Below are positions 51,001-59,158 of a DNA stretch of 64,000 bases, in pieces; within the stretch, counting starts at the first letter, position 1; each line of letters opens with the position of its first letter. The notes under the pieces were generated by a model. The model saw nothing but the letters and a program-made list of their open reading frames with translations. It was not told the origin of the DNA and ran no database searches. The stretch is from Owenia fusiformis (Eukaryota; Annelida; Polychaeta; Sabellida; Oweniidae). A program made the translations under genes and the position numbers. Location: assembly GCA_903813345.2 (NCBI GenBank), contig CAIIXF020000005.1, forward strand, positions 18,481,375 to 18,545,374, given 5' to 3'.

Positions 51001-54000
51001 GTGTGGCAACTAGACCCATACCAAAAAATATTGATTCATATTTGTTAAATTATGTAAATAATTTGATGAATGGTTAATATGTATGTTTAGATGGAAGATC
51101 AAAGAGGGAGCGTGTAGTGTGACATGTGGCAAGGGGGTAAGACAACAACGGGCCCAGTGTGTCAGGGTCTCCCAGGGAGAGAGCTACATCAGTGATAAGG
51201 CATGTGAACAAATAGAGAAGAAACCTCCCAATGTGGTAGATTGTGAAGTCCCCTGTGTGCAGACCACATGGGACTATACACGATGGTCCAAGGTCAGTCA
51301 TGAAACATCTTATATGCCTCCTAATTAAAGCAATTCACTTTCTCTAAAGCTTCCAGTGAAGTTTCAAGTGGTTTTAAACTTTTTGACATCAACATAGTTT
51401 TTATTCACAAATCCGTGTTTCATATCTTTAGCTGTGATTCAATATAGGTTATTTGATAGGAGGGATTGAATATGAATTCTATTCTGACAGAAAATATGAT
51501 GTTGGCCAAGGAAAATATCATATTGACTGATGGCCATTGACAAAATTGTATATACAATGTTACAGTGTTCGCGTACATGCAATGGTGGTATCCAATACAG
51601 AGAGGCAAGGTGTATGTACAATAACTTCAAGAGAGTGCCTGACTATCAATGTAAGGGAGACAAAGAAGTGAGAAAACCCTGCAACCAACAGCCATGTGGA
51701 GACTGGAGTACCACTGACTGGGGAAAAGTAAGTGCTTGGTTGTTTGTTTGTTTGTTTATTTGTTTGATTTTGATCCCGTGAGATCATGCAGCCAATCATA
51801 TTTTCACCAGGATTGATTTTTTTCAAATGTCATTTTAAATCTTTTTACCAAATTCTTAAATGGGAGCTATTCATGTTCAACACAATAATTTTCTAATTCT
51901 CACATGAGTTCAGTACTATTTTTTCATGCCTCTGACAAAATATTAATATGTTTGTTTTTAATATTACATTTGCTAATCAATTTATATACCTGTTTTTCAA
52001 TATACCAGTATGTGCCACAATAATAGTGTGCAAATGTAATGCAATGAAAAATGGAATGGATTATTTACTTCCAGTGTTCTGTGACATGTGGAGATGGTAA
52101 ACAACACAGGTTGGTGAATTGTAAGTTTGGCTCTACCACCGTCAGTGAAAAGTATTGTCATGCTACTCCTAGACCTAGGAACACTATGTACTGTACAATG
52201 ATGCCATGCCCTGAATGGAAGCACGGAAATTGGGGACCAGTAAGTACATGTGTATTACACTCACTGCAGTTTTACACAGACAGTATAATCTAGTGCGAAA
52301 GTACCACTTTAACTTTAAATATGGCCAGATTGGAATGAACATTTAATGTCAAATGAGCAATAAATGATTCAGCTTGGATTGGGGGTGTAATAAGGGAGGT
52401 GTCTTTTGTATGTAGAGCAGTATGATTTCCACATTGAAGATTCAAAGTTCTCCATTTGGCACTAAGTTGAGTTTGGTGGAAGATCTGCAATAGAATGTTT
52501 TATGTATCCTTTGACCTGAAGTTTAATAGAAAATAGTCAACTGATGCAATGAGTTAATGTTACAGTGTGACACGACATGTGGTAGAGCATCAAAGCGGAG
52601 AGCTGTGGGGTGTAGGGCTCCCAATGGTACAGCGATGCCACCCAAGATGTGTGACCCACAACAACAACCCAAGCATGTTACACAATGTTACCTGGCAGAG
52701 TGCCCCATCACCACACTAGCGCCACCTACCACTCGCCCAACCACAACAACGACAACTACTACAACAACAACTACGCCACCTATGAGAGCAAGGTGGAGAT
52801 ATGGTGACTGGGCTGAGGTATGCAATCTGATTGGTCAGCATTGTGTCATGTGATCTGTCAACTATATTTTTGGACTTATAAGTTCAATCCAATGTCTACT
52901 AAATCATAACATCAATAAATCTTACACCCAATACATTTGCTCCTTTAACGCACATATACAAGCACTGATAAGTTGCATTGCTTTAGTCAACATTAGTTGA
53001 TGTATTTTGATTACACTTAAGTTGCAACAAGCTGTTGTCCTCAGCTCAGTTTTCACCAATTTATTTCTCCCCAAACTGTTTTGGCCAATCGAGGAGCTAG
53101 AGCAACACAAGAGTTTGATGCAGAAATTACATTGATGATATGTGACACTTACGATGTAATAAGAGATAAATATATATAAATGTTCAATTGGTTTTCAGTG
53201 CTCTGTCACTTGTGGCAATGGCGGTACTAGAAGACGCTATGTTATATGTTGGAATGACTTTGCAAATGCAGCTACAGATGACTGGTATTGTCAACATCTA
53301 GAACGCCCCAGTCAGACTGTTGAATGTAACATGATGCCATGCAGTCATTGGAAAGAGGAAGCTTGGGGTGATGTGAGTATAGTGTAGTGTAGTGTAGTGT
53401 AGTGTAGTGTACAGTTGTGTAGTATAGTATAGCAGACCAATCTGTGAATTAAATCAAAGTATGTTAGAACATGTTTGCATTGTGGATGGTATACCCTCAT
53501 GAAGTTCTGTTTTTAAGTGCACATCTCTTTGAATAGTAACATCACATTTTAAAGTCACGCACTAGCATTTTAAATATAAACAATTTGATTAAATTCTTTA
53601 CAAATACCTGTACATGAGACATATTAGCATATTTGTAGTGTACCATGATTGTTTCATATATACGTGTTTTGCAGTGTTCCGTATCATGTGGTGAAGGTCA
53701 CATGACAAGGAAAGTGGAATGTATCATGTTAGATGGACAACGAGGCAAGGACATTGAATGCAATGCTGCAATTAGACCTTCCAGCACAAAGATCTGCAAC
53801 AGGTAACATTTTGAAAGTATTTCAAACAAGCAAATCATTTTCAAAAATAGAAATTCATAACAAGTACAAGCTTATCGAAGAGTCTTATTTTTTAAAAATC
53901 TTTTGTTGTGCTCATTTACAGAATAGAAAAATATTGAATTAAATAGCTTTTTGAATTGAATTGAGTAAGTGATATTAGAAATTCAAATAACAATGCAGAA

Positions 54001-55161
54001 ACAAATAAATAATTATAAATATGACTTGTTATACATTGCAGGCAAGATTGTATTTCCATCAATGACTTTTCCCGGGACTTTGACATTAAGCCAATTAATA
54101 ACAATGTTGAGGGTACCAGGTACTGGAGAATGGGACCTTGGAGCCAGGTAAGTACATTTTTGGTTGTTACAATATTGGTGGCGGTCAACAGTCAGCATCT
54201 GTGTCAAATTGTAACACTTGTAATCATTTGCTTACCAGAAGGTGATATTTTGTCTTGTTAATGCATTGTACATTATATACAAGTATACTCAAATGTCTCT
54301 CGTATTACATTAAAAGTTTGTATACTAAATGTGGATAGAACAACCGTTCCATGTCAACACTATGTGCCAAAATTCCAGTAAATTGAATTGAATATGCATG
54401 TGATTTTACCTTTCAGTGTACTGAGACATGTGGTGACGGCTGGCAGAGACGTATCGTTGTGTGCCAAGATGAGAATAGATACTACAGAGAGTCATGTGAC
54501 CCTAACCATAAACCTCCTGAGATGCGTAAATGTCGTCTAATGCTGTGCCCAATGTGGTGGTACGGTGACTGGGGACAGGTAGGTTTCATTTAAATCTCCT
54601 TTAAAGCTCTAGAGGGAGGGGACAGTTACAGGGAGTTTCATGTACATTATCTTGATGGCCTCCTTGAATTGTAACTGCAGTTTTACTATACTTGTATCCT
54701 ATTTCTTACTACTTAATGCTAATTACTATTGCAAACACACTCATGGATCATCCAAATAGATTCATTGTTCATTTTTTACTGAAATAAGTTCACTGTTGTA
54801 ATGTTCTTTAAGATAGGTTTATTACATGTTTATTTTTTATTATTATGTATTCCAGTGCTCCAAGAGCTGTGACAAGGGCCACCAAGACCGACCCATAGAG
54901 TGTAAACTACCGAATGGTACCTCCATTCCCACACATCATTGCGATAAAAGAGATAGACCTACTGGGAGACGATACTGTGAGGTGAAGAAATGCACCGAGG
55001 AAGAAAGAAGACGCGGTCGTTGGCGAAAGCAGCGTTGGTCAGCGGTAGGCAACCATAATTATGATCGCAATTATCGCAGGCCCTCTTATAATAATCCCAA
55101 TTACATCAATAGATACCCAAATAGATACAGGTATCCACGTAGAAACCCAAATACAATTTAA
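41806..55161 (+). CDS. ADAMTS9-like: ADAMTS9/20-like secreted metalloprotease with thrombospondin repeats (5' incomplete)
   Basis: Twenty-four exons join in frame to 1304 residues, from the end of the prodomain to TAA. Numbering from codon 41808: furin site RRKR at 31-34; reprolysin-type metalloprotease from 35, with the zinc site HELGHVFGLPHD at 183-194 and the Met-turn VMAPT at 213-217; disintegrin-like region about 240-395; TSR1 about 396-452; Cys-rich domain to about 575 ([11 protein letters not shown]); spacer about 577-690; then TSR2 to TSR10 and a stub. Closest in my memory to ADAMTS9/20 ([20 protein letters not shown]). Vertebrate relatives cleave versican-type proteoglycans. Eight of ten TSRs carry the CxxS/TCxxG O-fucosylation motif. 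There is no GON domain, which ADAMTS9/20 usually end with. The signal peptide and most of the prodomain are missing from the model because their exons lie upstream and were not found. Confidence 0.95.
43382..43462 (+). CDS. ADAMTS exon b: metalloprotease
   Basis: 27 codons, phase 0 at both ends; [19 protein letters not shown] matches the conserved helix and strand after the first block of the catalytic domain. Confidence 0.95.
44238..44403 (+). CDS. ADAMTS exon c: metalloprotease
   Basis: Encodes [11 protein letters not shown] and [16 protein letters not shown], then CDTL. The donor TTAG/GTACAG follows. The last 30 bases of this exon are the founder unit of a tandem repeat in the next intron. 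Confidence 0.95.
44404..44696 (+). repeat. tandem repeat derived from the exon c / intron junction
   Basis: The exon-end word GTGTGACACATTAGGTA (44390) is copied six more times in the intron, at 44431, 44472, 44522, 44569, 44614 and 44689, each usually preceded by AGATCT..TCTTAAA. The spacing is 41, 41, 50, 47, 45 and 75 bp. The copy at 44614 keeps a good donor, CACATTAG/GTGAGG. Confidence 0.85.
44746..44851 (+). CDS. ADAMTS exon d: metalloprotease, first half of zinc site
   Basis: Encodes [20 protein letters not shown] and FTIAHELGH. The codon for the Val after HELGH is split across the donor GTGAGT. Confidence 0.96.
45081..45236 (+). CDS. ADAMTS exon e: metalloprotease, second half of zinc site and Met-turn
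   Basis: Continues [12 protein letters not shown], then [20 protein letters not shown] and LTEFLD. It supplies the third zinc ligand His, the following Asp and the Met-turn. Confidence 0.96.
45565..45820 (+). CDS. ADAMTS exon f: disintegrin-like domain with a basic insertion
   Basis: Begins [12 protein letters not shown] and ends [17 protein letters not shown]. Between them is an insertion of about 40 residues rich in Lys, Arg, His and Asn ([17 protein letters not shown]) that is absent from the vertebrate ADAMTS proteins I know. Confidence 0.95.
46150..46281 (+). CDS. ADAMTS exon g: disintegrin-like domain
   Basis: 44 codons, phase 0 at both ends. ECKRLWC and [15 protein letters not shown] are family signatures. 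It ends in a basic GRKR, followed by Arg in the next exon. Confidence 0.94.
46498..46740 (+). CDS. ADAMTS exon h: disintegrin end and TSR1
   Basis: [13 protein letters not shown] closes the disintegrin-like module. Then [19 protein letters not shown] starts the central TSR, with the WxxW C-mannosylation and CSxSCG O-fucosylation motifs. Confidence 0.95.
46758..46860. repeat. CAATA/CAATG pentanucleotide microsatellite in an intron
   Basis: About 20 units of CAATR, with ATACAATACA and ATGCAATGCA blocks and one TAATT interruption, lie just after the TSR1 exon. Confidence 0.9.
47187..47301 (+). CDS. ADAMTS exon i: start of Cys-rich domain
   Basis: [20 protein letters not shown] and VQWVPKYSG match the ADAMTS Cys-rich start. 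Ends in phase 1. Confidence 0.95.
47559..47695 (+). CDS. ADAMTS exon j: Cys-rich domain
   Basis: Encodes [19 protein letters not shown] and DICINGKCY, all typical of the family. Confidence 0.95.
47806..47866. repeat. TACAGTRAAAC family half-copy next to a splice acceptor
   Basis: GTGTTCATATTGAGAGGTGT and GGGTTTACTGTA match the right half of the copy at 31988-32150. It ends 15 bp before exon k, so branch-point and acceptor context lie at its edge. Confidence 0.65.
47882..48008 (+). CDS. ADAMTS exon k: Cys-rich domain end
   Basis: [10 protein letters not shown] and [12 protein letters not shown], the signature that closes the ADAMTS Cys-rich domain. Phase 1 donor GTAGGT. Confidence 0.96.
48238..48336 (+). 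CDS. ADAMTS exon l: spacer
   Basis: [20 protein letters not shown] and DDNYL match the first strands of the Cys-free spacer. Phase 1 at the end. Confidence 0.94.
48381..49476. mobile_element. mariner-like element with about 193-bp inverted arms, inside an ADAMTS intron
   Basis: 1096 bp flanked by TA. The left end is CGAGGGGTGATCCAAAAGTC and the right end its complement. The arms are 48381-48573 and 49283-49476, diverged but continuous, and include the GGACCCTGCCACCCGGAACG block near 48549 and its complement. The interior has decayed minus-strand frames (49078-48866), possibly a helix-turn-helix remnant ([17 protein letters not shown]), but no intact transposase. Confidence 0.8.
49617..49786 (+). 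CDS. ADAMTS exon m: spacer
   Basis: [20 protein letters not shown] and [17 protein letters not shown] match the spacer. It has Cys residues not usual in this domain. Confidence 0.94.
50145..50274 (+). CDS. ADAMTS exon n: spacer end and start of TSR2
   Basis: [17 protein letters not shown] closes the spacer; [15 protein letters not shown] opens TSR2. Phase 1 donor GTAAAT. Confidence 0.95.
50428..50517. repeat. intronic repeat, copy 1
   Basis: About 90 bp with GGGAGGGATGGAATATG and GAAAATATGATATCAGCCAA. A diverged copy lies in the second-next intron at 51447-51536. Both sit 30-65 bp before a TSR exon. Confidence 0.7.
50581..50710 (+). CDS. ADAMTS exon o: TSR2 remainder
   Basis: [20 protein letters not shown], then QPCNMDC, completes TSR2. 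Ends in phase 2 inside the Arg before TSR3. Confidence 0.94.
51091..51292 (+). CDS. ADAMTS exon p: TSR3 and first Trp motif of TSR4
   Basis: [20 protein letters not shown] opens TSR3, closed by [17 protein letters not shown] begins TSR4. The exon ends at a phase-0 boundary just before the first TSR4 Cys. Confidence 0.95.
51447..51536. repeat. intronic repeat, copy 2
   Basis: AGGAGGGATTGAATATG and GAAAATATGATGTTGGCCAA align with copy 1 at 50428-50517 over the whole length at about 75 percent by eye. Confidence 0.7.
51566..51727 (+). CDS. ADAMTS exon q: TSR4
   Basis: Phase 0-0 exon. Starts [16 protein letters not shown], ends KPCNQQPC plus the WSTTDWGK opening of TSR5. Confidence 0.96.
52075..52239 (+). 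CDS. ADAMTS exon r: TSR5
   Basis: Phase 0-0 exon. [16 protein letters not shown] to YCTMMPC, then WKHGNWGP of the next TSR. Confidence 0.96.
52566..52817 (+). CDS. ADAMTS exon s: TSR6 and Thr-rich linker
   Basis: Phase 0-0 exon of 84 codons. [16 protein letters not shown] (no O-fucosylation consensus because the final Gly is Ala) to CYLAEC, then a linker of about 23 residues with 12 consecutive Thr, a likely mucin-type O-glycosylated hinge, then RWRYGDWAE of TSR7. Confidence 0.96.
53199..53372 (+). CDS. ADAMTS exon t: TSR7
   Basis: Phase 0-0 exon. [17 protein letters not shown] to ECNMMPC, then WKEEAWGD. Confidence 0.96.
53378..53411. repeat. TAGTG pentanucleotide microsatellite
   Basis: Six to seven perfect TAGTG units immediately after the donor of exon t. 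Confidence 0.95.
53675..53802 (+). CDS. ADAMTS exon u: TSR8 first part
   Basis: [16 protein letters not shown] to KICN. Ends in phase 2; the last Cys of TSR8 is in the next exon. Confidence 0.95.
54042..54147 (+). CDS. ADAMTS exon v: TSR8 end and linker
   Basis: RQDC closes TSR8. A linker of about 22 residues ([17 protein letters not shown]) precedes [10 protein letters not shown], the Trp motif of TSR9. Confidence 0.93.
54417..54578 (+). CDS. ADAMTS exon w: TSR9
   Basis: Phase 0-0 exon. [16 protein letters not shown] to KCRLMLC, then MWWYGDWGQ of TSR10. Confidence 0.96.
54856..55161 (+). CDS. ADAMTS last exon: TSR10, TSR11 stub and basic tail
   Basis: [16 protein letters not shown] to YCEVKKC is TSR10. 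[11 protein letters not shown] is the Trp motif of an eleventh TSR, but the frame then runs past a potential donor (GCG/GTAGGC at 55043) into 38 residues rich in Tyr, Arg, Asn and Pro ([19 protein letters not shown]) and stops at TAA. No further TSR or GON exon was found downstream. Confidence 0.88.
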   Translation, partial: CSKSCDKGHQDRPIECKLPNGTSIPTHHCDKRDRPTGRRYCEVKKCTEEERRRGRWRKQRWSAVGNHNYDRNYRRPSYNNPNYINRYPNRYRYPRRNPNTI

Positions 55162-58100
55162 TTATCTATTTTATGGTGCAATGATGCATTCATGAGTTCA
55201 TACAATTCATACGATTCGGAAATGTTAAGAATATTTTTTACTTTTGTGGAGAAGTTCAATGAAGTATTTAGTTAATGTATACATAAGTAGGTTCATTAAG
55301 CCAGAAATTTTCAACATCGATTCTAATCATAGAATGATTACAATGAATCCTATTGCCGAAACTACCTGTGATTTCTACGAAGGAATTCATGTTTCCTGAA
55401 AAACTGAAATAATGTCCTTAATGTTAACACTTAACTGTGTTACACCAATTCAGAATCTCACATATTTATTCTCAAGTAATACCTTGTTAGGAAGTACCAT
55501 TGTATGTGTATATAAATAATCCATATATTCTGAAAAAATGCGAGGGATATATGAAAAAATCACAAAATGAGAGCATTTTTATCAGAATATATGGATCGCC
55601 CCTTGTACTGTATATTCTAATAGTTCATATACAATAGTTGTATACCATGTACAAATGAATATTTTAACACTGCCAGTTATACTTTATGTAACATTCTACT
55701 ATTGTATTTTACAATAAGATGTTTATTATATATTATTGAATGATTGAACACTGCCAGTTCACATTGCATTTTAAAGTCAAAATGCTTACAAACATGTATA
55801 TAGAGGATATATACCTGGTACTAGTATATGTAAGAGTGTTGCAGTTACAAGTAAAACATGTTAGTTTTAATGCTGCATTTACTGGAGACTGCAAGATTTG
55901 TGTAAATGCTGGCCTGAAGTCAAGTGGAATGGGTTCTATGGGCTTGTATGTGTGGAAAAGAAAAAAGTCTTACCTTTGTTGAAGATTGGCAAAGTTCAAA
56001 GTTTTGTCTCTTAAAAGTTTGAGTTCCCCTTGTGCTAAATTGTGAGTGTAAAATACCATGAATAGAATGAGATGAGGTTTCTGTAAATGCAGCATTTGGA
56101 CTTATAAATAAAATACTGCTGCACTGTACTTGGAGCATAGTTAATTAGTATTATAATTATTAGAAAAGATCTTCTTATAATAATTTTTATCAGGTTTCTG
56201 GAAGATTCTGATAGTGATGGTGCTAGTTGTCAATTGCATTTAAAGAGTTACAAATGAGGGTTAGAAATATGCATTTAGGAAGTTTGTGTTGAGGCTTTTC
56301 AAAGGGGAATTTAGGGTTTTGAAAGCTTCTTGATCCTGAACATTGCAATAAAAATGTATTGCATTTAAGAACACATTTCAAGATGATATTGCATTTAGTA
56401 AGGTGCTATAAACCAGTTTTGCATTTAGATTGTATATAGTATATCCAGTTATTATCATAGTAAATAAACATTTTTCATTCTAAAAAAAAATATATAAAAT
56501 TCATATTTTAGAATGATGCCAGTTGAAATGAGCTTAATATGATATAACCATTAGAAAATATCAATTTTAAATAATTCATAGAAATAAAAATATATATACT
56601 TTCTAAGAAAACTACAAAATCATTATAAAAAAGTTTGCTGTAATCTATATAATTGTTTCCAAACCCCTGTGTTTTTATTATTTATGTGTTGTTGCCATAG
56701 TAACATTAATGTTTTACAAACAAATTTAATTCTACTTGGAATTATTAGTTATTTAAATTTATTATTAATAATCCCTTGAGTTTACATGTTGAACACTTTG
56801 GTTTTGACGAAGACAGTCTAATGTCTAACTTATTTTTTGTTAAGTATTTATTTGTCGTTATGGGTTTTTACTTTTTAATGTGCAATATTTTATTTAATTT
56901 GTCTGAACAAGCATCTATATAATCAATGAAATTGTTGGACATATTTTTGCAGTAACATTGAAATCATATTTAGAAGTATAAGTATATTATTAGATACTCT
57001 TTTTGAATTTATAAGAAGGGTGCACTATGGTTGTACTGGAGGTGCAGAATACAGCCTATTTAAATTAAAGTTATACTCAATATCGTATGTATATAAAATC
57101 ACTATATCATGAAAAATTATAAAATGCATCCCATATTGTATGATTATTATATATTGCACTGTACATACCATGAACGTATGATATACATAGAAGGTAGTCA
57201 TTATACATAAATGTAAACCCACAATATCTTGATAACCATTAAGCAAATTACTATTATAATTTCTCATAAGAACAAACACATAGCTCTCTCTAATATATGG
57301 TTAGTTAGTATATACATGTACCAGCTGGTATTTGAAATGCAGACTTCAGGTTAGGAGTGCTAGGGGGTATTCAAAGAGAAAAATACTGATAGAGAGAAGG
57401 AGGTCTGTTAATCCAATGTTGTAGAAAGAGATTCATACTTTTATAAAATAACATAACTACTGTACAAAGGTCGATCAGTAAATTCCCAGGGTATAATAAG
57501 GAATGTATGTCCTATACCTCCACCAAGTGACATGAATTAGGCCATCATTTGTGAAATTTATTGATCACCCCTTGTTCACTCTCAGTCTGTCATTCTGTTA
57601 TCCTACCTCAGATATAAATGCTTTTCTAAACAGTACAGGGAACACCTAAAAGTCAATCAATGCTTACTATTTCAATCACAACTTATTACAATATTCTCAA
57701 TAACATGAATTTATATGTTAATTTAAATTAATATTCGATTTATAAGGCCATAAAAGCCGTTATTGTGTGGAATGTGTATGAATGCATCAGCTGGTAGGAA
57801 TCACAATATGTATTTTAGTAAATCATCCTTGTAACATTTCGTAAAGGTTTTAAAGAAATAATGTGATTCATCCATTTTATTAGGAATTTCAATCAAGATG
57901 TTGTTTCTCCTTTAATGAATCAACCAGTTTTTTGGGGTTTAAAATACTTTCACTTATAGGCTGAACTTTATGTCTAGTTATTTGTCATAATTAAAAACAT
58001 GTATCCATAAGATAAAATATCAAAATTGGAAGTAAGTCTCAATTTTTTTCACATGCCATCTGGATGAGATCATTAAGATCCATGATTTGTCCAATCTCAT

Positions 58101-58937
58101 CGATCCTAATCAGGCAAATATAATTTCGAATAAATGATTGATTGGCTTAATTATAATGTAAATAAAACCTTGAAAGGACTTAGAGTACTGAGCTATTTGT
58201 AAAATGTATCTGTGTTTCTCTTGTTCGATGCAAGGCATCATGAATACATGTTAATGTAATAGTTAATCAATTACATCTGCTCTTAGTGGAAAACAACATA
58301 TTATTAAAGTTATTAGAGTAACTAGGAGTTGAGAGTATATTTTTAAGAATTGCCACATATTTACATTACTTTGGTTCAGGTCATTCCTTGTCATACCTTT
58401 GTTCTAAAGCCTCTAAGAGTTTTGTTCTAATTTCAAAAAATGTCATTGTTTTAGGCAATAATACAGTCCAATTTTTCAATTCCATAGAATTTGAAAATAT
58501 CAACATCTTAAATCTTCAATTTCACTTATATATGTTCCTTTCAATAATTCAGATAATAATTTGGGATCATGGGATGGGTCACATTGGAAAAAATCCTATT
58601 TATGCTCAATATTCTTTGATGCCAAGCATTTCAAACTTTAAGTCAGTTTATTTTAATATTAACTCAAACATCACCATTTGCCCCAAAAATTTATTTGAAC
58701 TTTTAACTACTGTACATGCTAACCTTTTGAAATTTACCTTTACCAAATTTATGAAAAACGTTCTTAGTTTAAACAAGAGGCATGTTCCCATAGCGATTAA
58801 ATAAAGGATACAATTCTTCCTGTAGGATATAAGGTTCACGGATGGTCCCATTGATATGTACGTATTCTATTATTGATATAATACAAAGTCATTATTTTAA
58901 AATATTTTCTTATGCTAGCGATTTAGTTCTCATTATT
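55162..58937. other. 3' flanks of the two convergent genes
   Basis: No coding exon is seen. Possible ADAMTS poly(A) signals AATAAA occur at 56106 and 56347 on the plus strand; the complement TTTATT at 58690 could serve the minus-strand gene, about 245 bp past its stop. At 56234-56431 the word TTGCATTTA (or ATGCATTTA) recurs five times. A 138-codon frame at 58388-58804 is Phe/Ile/Asn-rich noise. Confidence 0.45.
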
Positions 58938-59158
58938 CTATGGATTTTCTGGAGCCAATGCCTTTGGTTCTTTGCACTCTAGACAAGCCATGAAGAAATC
59001 ATTAAAGTCATTATTAGGGAAGACATCAATTCCACCATTAGGTATTTTCCAGCATTGATCCTTGTAGTTCTCCAGTGTTATATCCTGTCCAAAATCAGTT
59101 GTGAGTGTTCCCTCATCTTCTGCAGTAACAACATCAGCTATGTGACTCTTTAGGGTGG
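58938..59158 (-). CDS. ITIH-C gene exon 8: end of domain and stop
   Basis: Encodes TLKSHIADVV, DQCWKIPNGGIDVFPNNDF, NDFFMACLECKEP and PENP, then TAG. The Cys-Trp and the acidic-aromatic end match the last strands of ITIH proteins. Confidence 0.9.

Noticed and set aside
53916-54207. Minus-strand frames opposite the TSR8/TSR9 linker exon
   Set aside because: Antisense shadows of a coding exon with no independent evidence.
58388-58804. 138-codon plus-strand frame
   Set aside because: Phe/Ile/Asn/Leu-rich composition expected of AT-rich noise, no domain, and it overlaps the 3' flank of the ITIH-C gene.
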